Origin: Cytobacillus gottheilii | GTDB lineage: Bacteria > Bacillota > Bacilli > Bacillales > Cytobacillaceae | Assembly: GCF_001636345.1 (NCBI RefSeq) | Contig: NZ_KV440945.1 | Span: forward strand, 305,340 to 369,339 | Direction of reading: 5' to 3' | DNA length: 64,000 bases | Part shown: piece by piece, positions 18,372 to 30,670 of the stretch | Position numbering within the stretch: the stretch's first letter is position 1 | Layout of the letters: every line of letters starts with the position of its first letter | Notes under the pieces: model-generated | What the model was told of the DNA's origin: nothing | The model's input: the letters and a program-made list of their open reading frames with translations, nothing else | Databases searched by the model: none | Program-made: the position numbers and the translations under genes

Positions 18372-20390
18372 ATGAAAAACATGAAAAAAACAGTCATCTT
18401 ATTAGTGGTTTCATTATTGCTGATTTTAGTTGGCAGCTTTTCAGCTTCTCAGTTTAATAGTTCGAGTGGGGATGTGGATGTATCACGGATTTACTTTGAT
18501 ACACCAAGAGGAGAGCTTTCTGGTCTCTTATATAAACCAGAAGGAAGTGACGAACAGCCGCGACCAACGATTATTGCAACTCACGGTTATCTGAATTCTG
18601 CTGAGATGCAGGATGCACAGACAATTGAAATGTCTAAAAGAGGCTATGTCGTTTTAGCATTAGATCAATATGATCATGGACATTCAACAGGTACAATGGA
18701 AAAGCCAGTTCCGTTTTTCTCATTCTGGCCTCAAGCCATTTATGATGCCGTTCAATATATGTATGATCAGGACTTTGTTCTGAAAGATGAAAGCGGCAAT
18801 GGAATCATTGCAGTTTCTGGGCATTCAATGGGCGGCTTCTCGTCAACTCATGCCGTTATGCTTGATGAAATGGATTTCCAGGAATCAGGCATCAGAAAAA
18901 TCTTTAGTTCTCTAACAATGGGCTCTGATTATCAGTGGCTGAGATCACTGGAATACACAGATGAAATCATCAACAATTCATATGGTCCAAGAACATCTGG
19001 TAAAATTGCAGGTATCTATGATGAATTCTTCTTTGATGCTGACGCAGCAGCGGCCGGCGCACCTGTAGTGAAGAAAAATTACATCGGCACAGCAGAAGGT
19101 CAAGGATTTTTAGGCAATCCGGAAAATCCGGAGGCAGGCACTATATATGAAGTCAATGGCGGAAAAAGGGTTATTTATCAGCCAAATGAAACACACCCTT
19201 GGAATCATTTTTCAAAAACATCTACAGAATACGCAATTGATTTTTATGATATGACATTTGCTGATTACAGCAATATTGTAACAGTAGATGCGGATGGCCA
19301 GACATGGATGTATAAAGAGTGGTTCTCTTTCCTTGCACTGATTGGATTCTTCATGCTATTCATACCAGTTGTATCATTGCTGTCAAAACTGCCTTTCTTG
19401 AAAAACGTTTATACTGGCAGACCTGATCTGCTTCCAGAAGCAAAAACAAATGGATCAAAGCTCGCAGGTTTATTCTTAATTGTCATTGGGCTCCTGTTCC
19501 CTGCTTTATTCTTCTCTGCATTATATAGTGGAGATCTATATGGAATGAGGCTCTTGAGACAAGTGAGTATGGTCTTTATTGCTATTTCTGCCATTGCTCT
19601 AATCTTCTCAATGGTGAAAAAGTCAGAGCGTACAATCACAGTCGTTTCTTCTATTATGCTTGTTTTGAGTGTGGTTCAATATGTTATTTTAAGAAACCAA
19701 GATACTCTTATAGCTACAACAGAATTCTTTGGAGCACCAACGGTAAACCCAGTTCTTTATTGGGCTATTAATGTCGCGATTGTCACTTTAATGATTATGG
19801 TTGGCTATCACTATATTGCTAAAAAGCCTGAAGGTGCAACGATTAATAGCTATGGAATTAAGGTTTCTATTAAAACGATTCTTGCTGCCTTCGTAACAGC
19901 TATTGCAGCAATTGCGATCGGCTTTGGAATTCTATATCTTGTAGATGCTTTATTCAAGGTTGATTTCCGTCTGTGGACACTAGCTGTGAAAACGTTTGAA
20001 GATCAGCATCTGGTTGCTTTATTAAAATATGCTCCACTCTTCTTTATTTACTATTTCATCATTGGCTTATCTGTCAATATGAATACAGCTAGTGTAAAAT
20101 ATGATGGATTTAAAGGTTATCTCGTTTCCATCGTTCACTTTATAGGCGGTTTAGTTTTATATTTAGGCTATCAATATGGTTTACTATTTACGACAGGAAC
20201 GGCAGGTTATACGGGAGAATCGTTATCCTCTATTATCGTCATTGGACTGGTTCCCGTTCTTCTGGTAGCTGCCATCTTCAATCGCTACTTTTATAGAAAA
20301 ACGGGCAATGTATATGTAGGTGCTATTCTAAATACCGTGTTAATGACACTCATTACACTGGCAAATACTGCGTTGTATACAATTCTCTAA
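18372..20390 (+). CDS. Membrane-anchored alpha/beta hydrolase
   Basis: A protein of 672 aa. An N-terminal membrane helix (residues 7-25) is followed by an alpha/beta-hydrolase domain (about 38-300) with an oxyanion ATHGY strand, the nucleophile Ser152 in GHSMGG and a candidate catalytic His in ETHPWNHF. Roughly eight C-terminal membrane helices fill the rest. The positive-inside rule suggests the hydrolase faces outward. It lies between glpP and glpK, where Bacillus species usually have glpF, and its leader resembles that of glpD, so a role in freeing glycerol or glycerophosphate from esters is attractive but unproven. GGGGGA precedes the ATG. Confidence 0.75.
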   Translation: MKNMKKTVILLVVSLLLILVGSFSASQFNSSSGDVDVSRIYFDTPRGELSGLLYKPEGSDEQPRPTIIATHGYLNSAEMQDAQTIEMSKRGYVVLALDQYDHGHSTGTMEKPVPFFSFWPQAIYDAVQYMYDQDFVLKDESGNGIIAVSGHSMGGFSSTHAVMLDEMDFQESGIRKIFSSLTMGSDYQWLRSLEYTDEIINNSYGPRTSGKIAGIYDEFFFDADAAAAGAPVVKKNYIGTAEGQGFLGNPENPEAGTIYEVNGGKRVIYQPNETHPWNHFSKTSTEYAIDFYDMTFADYSNIVTVDADGQTWMYKEWFSFLALIGFFMLFIPVVSLLSKLPFLKNVYTGRPDLLPEAKTNGSKLAGLFLIVIGLLFPALFFSALYSGDLYGMRLLRQVSMVFIAISAIALIFSMVKKSERTITVVSSIMLVLSVVQYVILRNQDTLIATTEFFGAPTVNPVLYWAINVAIVTLMIMVGYHYIAKKPEGATINSYGIKVSIKTILAAFVTAIAAIAIGFGILYLVDALFKVDFRLWTLAVKTFEDQHLVALLKYAPLFFIYYFIIGLSVNMNTASVKYDGFKGYLVSIVHFIGGLVLYLGYQYGLLFTTGTAGYTGESLSSIIVIGLVPVLLVAAIFNRYFYRKTGNVYVGAILNTVLMTLITLANTALYTIL

Positions 20391-20405
20391 TAGAATATAA
20401 ATGTG

Positions 20406-20445
20406 AAGAGAGCAAGGAGCAAGGTGTTCCGGGCTCTCTTTTATT
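20406..20445 (+). terminator. Terminator between the hydrolase gene and glpK
   Basis: AAGAGAGC pairs with GCTCTCTT and is followed by a short T-rich tract. It lies 61 bp before glpK; read-through or a separate promoter must feed glpK. Confidence 0.7.
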
Positions 20446-20463
20446 CACAATCTAACACGTTAA

Positions 20464-21996
<1,533 letters not shown>

Positions 21997-22047
21997 ATTT
22001 TTTACAATTGCTGTAACGTTAAACTTTAAAATTAATGCATCAAATGT

Positions 22048-22151
22048 TATACTAAAAATAAGTTAATACTATTTGGCTGGAGATCTCGAGAGACCACAAT
22101 CACCCTTTTTTGGCAACGAAAAGCAGGGTCGGTTTGTGGTCTCTTTTTTTG
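22048..22151 (+). promoter_or_regulatory. glpD leader with GlpP-controlled terminator
   Basis: TATACT at 22048-22053 is a candidate -10 box. The leader element AAGTTAATACTATTTGGC (from 22060) leads into a terminator whose arms AGAGACCACAA (22089-22099) and TTGTGGTCTCT (22134-22144) are followed by T8. In B. subtilis GlpP acts on a leader of this build in front of glpD. Confidence 0.85.
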
Positions 22152-22235
22152 TACCTTCAGAATCAGGAACGAAAACATTGTTTAATAGCTTGTAATGACA
22201 TAGAAGAAGAACATAAAACGAGAGGATTGACTTGT

Positions 22236-23903
22236 ATGAAATTCACAAACTTAGTAAGACAGGACGTTAAAGATCAAATGCAAAAAGAACCTTTGGATCT
22301 CCTTGTGATTGGAGGCGGAATCACTGGAGCGGGTATTGCGCTGGATGCTGTGGCCCGGGGAATGAAAGCAGCTGTTGTAGAAATGCAGGACTTTGCTGCC
22401 GGCACATCAAGCAGATCGACGAAACTTGTCCATGGCGGATTGCGCTATTTAAAGCAGTTTGAAGTTGGAGTTGTGGCTGAAGTAGGAAAGGAAAGAGCGA
22501 TTGTATATGAAAATGGCCCACATGTCACAACGCCAGAGTGGATGCTGCTGCCTTTTTATAAAGGAGGAACTTTTGGTCCTTTTACAACCAATATTGGCTT
22601 AAGGGTGTACGATTTTCTAGCGGGAGTTAAGAAAAGCGAAAGAAGAAAAATGTTTACTCCAGATGAAGCGTTAAGACGTGAGCCATTATTGAAAAGAGAG
22701 GGAATGAATGGTGCAGGCTATTATGTAGAATACAAGACGGATGATGCCCGCCTGACCCTCGAAGTGATGAAAAAGGCTGTTGAAAAAGGCGCATTGGCTC
22801 TCAATTATATGAAGGTCACTGATCTAGTATATGAAAATAGGAAAGTCGTTGGGATTAAAGCAGAGGATTTAACGGATGGATCTGTTCAGGAGATTCGGGC
22901 AAAGAAAATTGTGAATGCTGCAGGCCCATGGGTAGATACTCTAAGGGAGATTGACAAGTCAAGAAAAGGCAAATCACTGCAGCTGACAAAAGGTATTCAC
23001 CTTGTCTTCGATCGCAGCCGTTTTCCATTAAAACAGGCAATATACTTCGATACACCTGATGGGCGCATGGTATTTGCCATTCCAAGAGAAGGCAAGACAT
23101 ATGTGGGCACGACAGATACGGTTTATAAGGGGGATATTGCTCATCCAAAAATGACAGTTGAAGATCGTGATTATGTATTAAAAGCGATTGATTTTATGTT
23201 TCCAGAAGTGAAGATTACAGCAGATGATGTGGAATCAAGCTGGGCAGGGCTTAGACCATTGATACATGAGGATGGAAAGTCGCCATCTGAAATATCAAGA
23301 AAAGATGAAATTTTTGTTTCAGAATCAGGATTTATCTCTATAGCTGGAGGGAAATTGACAGGCTACCGTAAAATGGCAGAAAACATTGTTGACTTAGTGG
23401 CGGGACAGCTCCACAAGGAGGAAGGCAGAGAATTTCCTGGAACAACAACAAAGCATATGGTCATTTCTGGAGGAGATGTAGGCGGTTCGAAAGGATTCAT
23501 CACATTTGCACAGAACAAGGTAGAAGAAGGAAAGAAGCTTGGCTTAACAGAAGCTGAAGCGGAAAAATTAGTGCAGCGCTATGGATCAAATGTGGATCAA
23601 GTGTATTCTATTTATCAGGATGATGCCAACAAAGCAATAGCAGAAAATCTTGACCCAGTCGTTTATGCGTGTTTAACGTATGCTATAAATGATGAGCAGG
23701 TCTATAAGCCAGCAGACTTCTTTATTCGAAGAACCAGTGCCCTCTTCTTTGATATTGCCTGGGTTCAAGCACATAAGGAATCAGTCATCCAGTATATGAA
23801 AAAAATCTTTAACTGGAGCAATGAGCAGGAAGTGGAATATAAGGAAGAACTGGAACAGTTCATTTATGAAGCATCACATCCAATTGCCAAGGAAGAGTTT
23901 TAA
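22236..23903 (+). CDS. glpD: Aerobic glycerol-3-phosphate dehydrogenase
   Basis: A peripheral membrane flavoenzyme that oxidises glycerol-3-phosphate to dihydroxyacetone phosphate and feeds electrons to quinone. At 555 aa it matches the B. subtilis enzyme. FAD-binding VIGGGITGAGIALDA lies near residue 24, SSRSTKLVHGGLRYLKQFE follows, and GGKLTGYRKMAE is near 383. The frame is open back to 22110, but that part overlaps the leader terminator. The ATG at 22236 has GAGAGGA upstream and gives the right length. Confidence 0.96.
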   Translation: MKFTNLVRQDVKDQMQKEPLDLLVIGGGITGAGIALDAVARGMKAAVVEMQDFAAGTSSRSTKLVHGGLRYLKQFEVGVVAEVGKERAIVYENGPHVTTPEWMLLPFYKGGTFGPFTTNIGLRVYDFLAGVKKSERRKMFTPDEALRREPLLKREGMNGAGYYVEYKTDDARLTLEVMKKAVEKGALALNYMKVTDLVYENRKVVGIKAEDLTDGSVQEIRAKKIVNAAGPWVDTLREIDKSRKGKSLQLTKGIHLVFDRSRFPLKQAIYFDTPDGRMVFAIPREGKTYVGTTDTVYKGDIAHPKMTVEDRDYVLKAIDFMFPEVKITADDVESSWAGLRPLIHEDGKSPSEISRKDEIFVSESGFISIAGGKLTGYRKMAENIVDLVAGQLHKEEGREFPGTTTKHMVISGGDVGGSKGFITFAQNKVEEGKKLGLTEAEAEKLVQRYGSNVDQVYSIYQDDANKAIAENLDPVVYACLTYAINDEQVYKPADFFIRRTSALFFDIAWVQAHKESVIQYMKKIFNWSNEQEVEYKEELEQFIYEASHPIAKEEF

Positions 23904-23918
23904 ATCAATTTAAACCAA

Positions 23919-23961
23919 ACTAAATCCAGCAGAGTATAATCTCTAGCTGGGCTTAGTTTTT
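23919..23961 (+). terminator. Terminator after glpD
   Basis: AACTAAATCCAGCAGAG pairs with CTCTAGCTGGGCTTAGTT, followed by T residues. Confidence 0.7.
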
Positions 23962-24125
23962 ATATCCTTGCTCGTGTTAACAGAATAATAATCTTTAAGA
24001 TCTTCATTAAAACATGCGCAGGAATAAAATACTTTTGAATGAAGGAAACTGTGATAAAAAAATCTTGCTAACAAAATGAAACCTTGATATATTATAGCTT
24101 AGTTAATGACGGGATACACTTTGAC

Positions 24126-24153
24126 ATGTTACTGGTAAAGCAGGCTAGATCAA
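24126..24153 (+). promoter_or_regulatory. RAT antiterminator element of the beta-glucoside operon
   Basis: ATGTTACTGGTAAAGCAGGC followed by TAGATC closely matches the ribonucleic antiterminator (RAT) bound by BglG/SacY/LicT proteins (core TGTTACTG...AAAGCAGGC). Its 3' end overlaps the 5' arm of the terminator at 24148-24223, as the mechanism requires. No BglG-family gene is present in the window. Confidence 0.88.
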
Positions 24154-24223
24154 ATGTACACCAAATAACCATAGAGTATTTTCGCTCTCTAATGGGGTAT
24201 TTGTGTATATTTGATCTTTTTTT
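24148..24223 (+). terminator. Leader terminator upstream of the beta-glucoside PTS gene
   Basis: GATCAAAT (24148-24155) with further pairing TACACCAAATAACC pairs with GGGGTATTTGTGTATATTTGATC (ending 24216) and is followed by T7. It is mutually exclusive with the RAT hairpin just upstream. Confidence 0.88.
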
Positions 24224-24281
24224 GTTTTAGTGTCTCCTTACCCGTTGGCCAGCGGATTAATCTAGTGAAGGAGCTAAGAGG

Positions 24282-26165
24282 ATGAATATAAAGCAATTGG
24301 CCCAAGACATCTTAACGAATGTTGGAGGGAAAGAAAACATATCGCAATTAACACATTGTTATACCCGCTTGCGTTTTGTACTGAAAAGTGTAGAAAAAGC
24401 CAATAAAGAAAACTTGGAGAATATGGACGAAATTATCTCGGTTGTAGAGAGTGCAGGCCAATTCCAGGTGGTTATAGGAAATAAAGTAGAAGATGTGTAC
24501 GCACACATTATGCAGCATTTGGATGACTTAGGCAGTCCTCAAGGAAAGAAAGAAGAGAAAAGTTCTATTGGGAGCCGGATTTTAAATACAGTAACGGCTA
24601 TTTTTACACCAATCATTCCAGCAATCGCTGCATCCGGAATGATCAAAGGGATTCTAGCTCTTGCGGTCATGATCGCTACTCTCTATTACGGCATTGATAT
24701 TAAAGAGTACAATACGTACATTATCTTGAATGCTGCATCAAGCGCAGTGTTTTACTTCTTCCCAATTGTGATCGGTTATGCCGCATCAAAGGTGTTTAAA
24801 GCAAATGAATTTATTGCAATGGTATTAGCAGCAACCCTATGTTACCCTGACATTGTTGCATTAATGACTAGCGAAAATCCTGTTACCTTATTTGGGATTG
24901 GCATAACAGAAGCTAACTATACTTCTACCGTAATTCCAATTATCATTGCAATTTTTATCATGGCTTATGTTCAGCGTTTCTTTGAGCGTGTGATACCTGA
25001 AGTTCTAAAGATTATCATGGTACCTACTTTTACATTATTGGTCATGGTACCTGCCACTTTAATTGTTTTTGGTCCTATTGGCATTTATTTAGGAGATTTC
25101 ATTAACTGGCTTTATTATGTCATTATGGACATTAGCCCCATTTTATTAGGAGCATTTATAGGCGGAATCTGGTGTGTGCTGGTGATCTTTGGCGCACATA
25201 AAGCAATTGTTCCAATCGGCATCAATGATGTCGCAAAAACCGGCCAGCAGAATCTATTAGCTTTCGCTGGTGCAGCTAACTTTTCTCAAGCAGGAGCAGC
25301 AGCAGGGGTGTTCTTAAAGACAAAGAATAAAAAACTTAAAACACTAGCAGCTACTTCCACGATAACAGCTCTATTTGGTATCACTGAACCAGCTATATAC
25401 GGTGTAAACCTGCGACTGAGAAAGCCAATGATCTACGCAGTCATCAGCGGTGCGTTAGGCGGGGCTTTAATGGGCTGGGGAGGCTCATACGGTACAGCCT
25501 TTGCGAACCAAGGGGTTTTAACCATTCCGGTATATATTGAAGCAGGTACAAAGGCTTTCTTATGTTATTTGATCGGGATCGCAATTGCATTTTTTGGTGC
25601 TGCTGCAATGACCATAATATTTGGATTTAAAGATGTGCCGGAAGATGCAGAAGTGGATGAAGCACCAAAACATACGGATAAAGTTGTTCCAGGAGCCATT
25701 AAAGCAGATGGAGATATTAAAATCCCGTCACCTCTGCAAGGAAAAGTACTTCCTTTATCACAAATAAATGATGAAGTTTTTGCTTCAGGAGCATTAGGTG
25801 AAGGAATTGCGATTTATCCTGAGATCGGAGAAGTTGTCGCACCAATGGATTGTAAAGTGACAACCTTATATCCAACTTTGCATGCTATTGGTTTACAGTT
25901 TGAAAATGGAGTAGAAATGCTGATACATATTGGCTTGAATACAGTTCAACTTAAGGGCGAGGGATTCAAGGCACATATCCAAGCAGGCGATGAAATTAAA
26001 AAGGGGACAAAAATTGTTTCCTTTGATATAAAAGATATGGAAGCTAAAGGCTATGATCTTAGTACTCCGATTATTATAACGAATTCAACACAGTATCAAA
26101 GTGTCACATTTACAGAAAATGACATAGCAACACCTGAAGGACAATTATTATTAATTAAAGCATAG
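24282..26165 (+). CDS. bglP: Beta-glucoside PTS permease EIIBCA
   Basis: Imports and phosphorylates beta-glucosides such as salicin and arbutin. The protein is 627 aa with three fused units. IIB (residues 1-85) has the phosphorylated Cys26 in LTHCYTRLRF. The membrane IIC unit (about 105-450) includes GITEPAIYGVNLRLRKP. IIA (about 480-627) has the phospho-His in MLIHIGLNTVQL and opens with IPSPLQGKV. It precedes the hydrolase gene by 11 bp. The RAT/terminator leader upstream implies LicT-type antitermination responding to substrate and PTS state. Confidence 0.93.
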   Translation: MNIKQLAQDILTNVGGKENISQLTHCYTRLRFVLKSVEKANKENLENMDEIISVVESAGQFQVVIGNKVEDVYAHIMQHLDDLGSPQGKKEEKSSIGSRILNTVTAIFTPIIPAIAASGMIKGILALAVMIATLYYGIDIKEYNTYIILNAASSAVFYFFPIVIGYAASKVFKANEFIAMVLAATLCYPDIVALMTSENPVTLFGIGITEANYTSTVIPIIIAIFIMAYVQRFFERVIPEVLKIIMVPTFTLLVMVPATLIVFGPIGIYLGDFINWLYYVIMDISPILLGAFIGGIWCVLVIFGAHKAIVPIGINDVAKTGQQNLLAFAGAANFSQAGAAAGVFLKTKNKKLKTLAATSTITALFGITEPAIYGVNLRLRKPMIYAVISGALGGALMGWGGSYGTAFANQGVLTIPVYIEAGTKAFLCYLIGIAIAFFGAAAMTIIFGFKDVPEDAEVDEAPKHTDKVVPGAIKADGDIKIPSPLQGKVLPLSQINDEVFASGALGEGIAIYPEIGEVVAPMDCKVTTLYPTLHAIGLQFENGVEMLIHIGLNTVQLKGEGFKAHIQAGDEIKKGTKIVSFDIKDMEAKGYDLSTPIIITNSTQYQSVTFTENDIATPEGQLLLIKA

Positions 26166-26176
26166 GAGTGTTATAG

Positions 26177-27580
<1,404 letters not shown>

Positions 27581-27694
27581 TCCATCGAAGAAAAATAGCC
27601 AGACAGATTCTAAAAAATGATGAACAACTCATTGATATTGTTGGCAGAGCAGATAAAATCTATTTAATCATCTAAACGAATCACTAATATGATA

Positions 27695-27727
27695 AAACTC
27701 CTCTAAACGATTTAGAGGAGTTTTTTT
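27695..27727 (+). terminator. Terminator after the beta-glucoside operon
   Basis: AAACTCCTCTAAA pairs perfectly with TTTAGAGGAGTTT, followed by T residues. Confidence 0.9.
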
Positions 27728-27795
27728 AATTCGGCAGTGGTTTTCAAAGGCTGAGGAATCTTCCTCAAGTAAGATTCCTGCAACCCATTCTAAGT

Positions 27796-28605
27796 TTATA
27801 CTCTATCAGCATGATAGCGTCCGATAGGCACTACATTTGGCGATCCTGAAACAGGATCTTCAATCACAGTTGAGTTAAGACCAAAAATGTCTTTAATTAA
27901 GGTGCTTGTGATTACGTCTGATGGTTTCCCCTCCGCTGCCAGCTTTCCGCTGTGCATCGCGAAAATATAATCAGCATAACGGGCCGATAAATTAATATCG
28001 TGCAGAACCATCACAATGGTTGTTCCGCGTTTTCGATTTAGATCTGTCAACAGATCAAGAATTTCAACCTGATACGTAATATCTAAGAAGGTGGTTGGTT
28101 CATCTAGAAATAAAATATCTGTTTGCTGTGCTAAGGCCATGGCAATCCATACACGCTGTCTTTGACCGCCGGAAAGTTCATCGATATTGCGATTGGCAAG
28201 CTCGGTGATATTCATAATATCCATGGCATCTGCGACCGCTTCATAATCTTTTTTTGTCCAGCCGCTAAATAAGGATTGGTGAGGAAACCTGCCTCTGCCA
28301 ACCAAATCGGCCACTGATATTCCCTCAGGCACAATTGGAGATTGCGGCAGAAGTCCAACAATTCTTGCTAATTCTTTAGCGGGAATCTTACTGATCGGTT
28401 TGTCATCAAGCGTGATGCTGCCGGAAGTGGGCTTGATCAGCCGAGCCAATGTTTTTAGAAGCGTCGATTTCCCGCAGGCGTTTGCGCCAATAATAACACT
28501 TATTTTGTTGCTGGGAATGGTTAAGCTTACTTCATGTAAAATCTTCTTATTTTCATAGCCAGCTTCGATTTTTTCTGCTTTAAACACATGCGGTGATATC
28601 ATCAT
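27796..28605 (-). CDS. Siderophore ABC transporter, ATP-binding protein
   Basis: The ATPase of a ferric-siderophore importer, 269 aa. The Walker A motif is GANACGKST (residues about 37-45, with Ala-Cys in place of the usual Gly-Ala/Ser), the signature is ELSGGQRQRVWIA, Walker B is ILFLDEPTTFLDI and the switch His lies in VMVLHDINLSARYADY. This is the FecE/FhuC type. Its start overlaps the stop of the upstream permease gene by four bases, so translation is coupled. It is the last gene of a four-gene operon transcribed leftward from a Fur-type box. Confidence 0.92.
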   Translation of the reverse strand: MMISPHVFKAEKIEAGYENKKILHEVSLTIPSNKISVIIGANACGKSTLLKTLARLIKPTSGSITLDDKPISKIPAKELARIVGLLPQSPIVPEGISVADLVGRGRFPHQSLFSGWTKKDYEAVADAMDIMNITELANRNIDELSGGQRQRVWIAMALAQQTDILFLDEPTTFLDITYQVEILDLLTDLNRKRGTTIVMVLHDINLSARYADYIFAMHSGKLAAEGKPSDVITSTLIKDIFGLNSTVIEDPVSGSPNVVPIGRYHADRV

Positions 28606-29633
28606 AAGTCTCCCTTTCGATTCATTCGGATGAGCAAGAAGATCAGATATGGCGCTCCGAGTATTCCTGTTATGATTCCTACTGGGAATCTGACTTCAAA
28701 TGCGAATTGACCGATCAGATCTGCTGCCAAGACGAGATTTGCACCTACAAGGCCTGCAGGGATGATGCTGGAAAAACCAATTCCGACAATTCTTTTCGCA
28801 ATTGGTCCGGCCAGAAATGAAACAAAGGCAATAGGACCAGTCGTTGCAGTAGCAAGTGCAATCATGCAGACCGAGCTGACAATTAATAATATTCTTGCAA
28901 GGTCTGTTCTTACGCCTAAAGTAGTTGCAGCTTGTTCACCAAGCTCTAATATACTTAAATGTTTCCCCAATAAAAGAACAATAGGCGTACAAATCAGTAC
29001 GGCGATTACAAGAGGAGGAAGTTCATCCATTTGTGATCCATTAAGACTGCCGCTAAGCCATCTGATGGCTGCCGGGATGTCCTGCTGATCCCCTTTTAAA
29101 AGAACATATGAAATAAAAGCGTCCAGCATTGCCTGGATTCCAATCCCCACTAAAATAAGACGGCCGATGGAAAACGTTCTTCCTTTAGATAATAAGTAAA
29201 TGAGTATAACGGTTATAAGTGCAGCAATCACAGAGACAATGGAAACAACCGTATTACTGGTATGAAGTATAACAATGCAAAAGACTGCTGCCGCACTTGA
29301 ACCAGATGTAATTCCGATAACATTAGGATTTGCAAGTGGATTGCGCAGCATCGTTTGAAAGATGTATCCTGCTATACCGAAAGCAAAGCCGGCAAAAAGA
29401 CCCGCCAGCATCCGCGGCAGACGGATGGTATTAACAGCAAATGTTACCCCTTTAATTTGTTCGCCGGAAAGAGTGCGAATGACATCGTTTACTGGGTAGA
29501 TCGTGTTTCCCAGTAAAAGCATGGCACAGCAAAGGGCGATTGCAAGAATAAAGAGGAGGCTAGTGACCAATATCCAGCGGCGGCGTCTAAGACGTCTGCC
29601 TTGTTTGATGATTTCAATAGAATTATTTTTCAT
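28602..29633 (-). CDS. Siderophore ABC transporter permease (FecCD family)
   Basis: A permease of 343 aa with about nine to ten helices. The family signatures are RLPRMLAGLFAGFAFGIAGYIFQTMLRNPLANPNVIGITSGSS near residues 65-107 and GPIAFVSFLAGPIAKRIVG near 265. It forms the membrane channel together with the product of the neighbouring permease gene and receives the ferric siderophore from the lipoprotein. The gene overlaps both neighbours by four bases (ATGA). Confidence 0.92.
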   Translation of the reverse strand: MKNNSIEIIKQGRRLRRRRWILVTSLLFILAIALCCAMLLLGNTIYPVNDVIRTLSGEQIKGVTFAVNTIRLPRMLAGLFAGFAFGIAGYIFQTMLRNPLANPNVIGITSGSSAAAVFCIVILHTSNTVVSIVSVIAALITVILIYLLSKGRTFSIGRLILVGIGIQAMLDAFISYVLLKGDQQDIPAAIRWLSGSLNGSQMDELPPLVIAVLICTPIVLLLGKHLSILELGEQAATTLGVRTDLARILLIVSSVCMIALATATTGPIAFVSFLAGPIAKRIVGIGFSSIIPAGLVGANLVLAADLIGQFAFEVRFPVGIITGILGAPYLIFLLIRMNRKGDL

Positions 29634-30670
29634 AGTGAACGCACTTTCGCTTTCATGGCTATAATAATCAGGATTGGAGCGCCAATAAAGGCAGTTACAA
29701 CTCCAACTTCCAATTCTCCAGGACTGCCGATAAGCCTGCCTGCTACGTCAGAAATGGTTAATATAATGGCTCCTGAAAGGGCGGCCATTGGAATAACGAA
29801 ACGAAGATCAGGACCAATCATCAGACGGATTACATGCGTAGCCAGTAATCCAACAAAGCCTATTGGACCAGCTAGTGCTGTTGCTGCACCACATAGAAGT
29901 ACCCCGGCAAAAGCGGCAATAATTCTTAGCGTTCCTGTACGCACGCCTAATCCGGTTGCTACATCATCACCTAGCGCCAAGGCATTTAAGGCTGAAGCTG
30001 CCAGGGTTCCAATGACAAGGCCGGTAATGAGAAATGGCAAAAAGAGAGAAATAGACTCCCAATTCCCAGAGCCAACACTTCCTACTTGCCAAAATCTAAA
30101 TTGATCCATCACGTAAGAGCGTGGAATCATAATAGCACTGACAAGGGATGAAAGGGCTGCACTTGTCGCGGCACCAGCCAAAACAAGCTTAAGAGGCGTG
30201 GCACCCCCACGCCCCATAGAGCCAATACCATATACAAATACAGCTGTGACCATCGCCCCAGCTATTGCCAGCCACATATATTCACCCGCAGTACTAATGT
30301 TAAAGAATGCGAGTCCGCAAATAACGAAAAGGGATGCACCTGTGTTGACTCCTAAAATGCTTGGATCTGCAATGGGATTACGTGTAACAGCCTGCATAAG
30401 CGCTCCGGAAACACCAAGTGCTGCACCGCAAAATAAACTGAAAATGGTCCGGCTTATTCTCTGACGAACGACGCTGGCCCCATAGGAGTCAACGTCGTTG
30501 TGAAATAAGCCAGCCATCAGTTCATTCCAGCTCACAGTACGAGAGCCAAGCGCCAGAGAGGCGACTATACATACACCAAGCAGGATCAAACAAGCAGTCA
30601 ATACGATTATGAAGTTTTTTGGTAAATACGCATTTTTCTGCTTTATAGTTTGATCTGTTAAACTACTCAT
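29630..30670 (-). CDS. Siderophore ABC transporter permease (FecCD family)
   Basis: A permease of 346 aa of the FepD type. The landmarks are QRISRTIFSLFCGAALGVSGALMQAVTRNPIADPSILGVNTGAS and a QFRFWQVGSVGSGNW loop, with GPIGFVGLLATHVIRLMIGP near residue 265. It pairs with the second permease as a heterodimeric channel. Its start overlaps the end of the binding-protein gene by eight bases. Confidence 0.92.
   Translation of the reverse strand: MSSLTDQTIKQKNAYLPKNFIIVLTACLILLGVCIVASLALGSRTVSWNELMAGLFHNDVDSYGASVVRQRISRTIFSLFCGAALGVSGALMQAVTRNPIADPSILGVNTGASLFVICGLAFFNISTAGEYMWLAIAGAMVTAVFVYGIGSMGRGGATPLKLVLAGAATSAALSSLVSAIMIPRSYVMDQFRFWQVGSVGSGNWESISLFLPFLITGLVIGTLAASALNALALGDDVATGLGVRTGTLRIIAAFAGVLLCGAATALAGPIGFVGLLATHVIRLMIGPDLRFVIPMAALSGAIILTISDVAGRLIGSPGELEVGVVTAFIGAPILIIIAMKAKVRSL

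Noticed and set aside
27585..27675. A short open frame after bglH ending in DEQLIDIVGRADKIYLII
   Set aside because: It looks slightly coding-like, but has no start codon or ribosome site and too little sequence to recognise a family; possibly a relic, not called.
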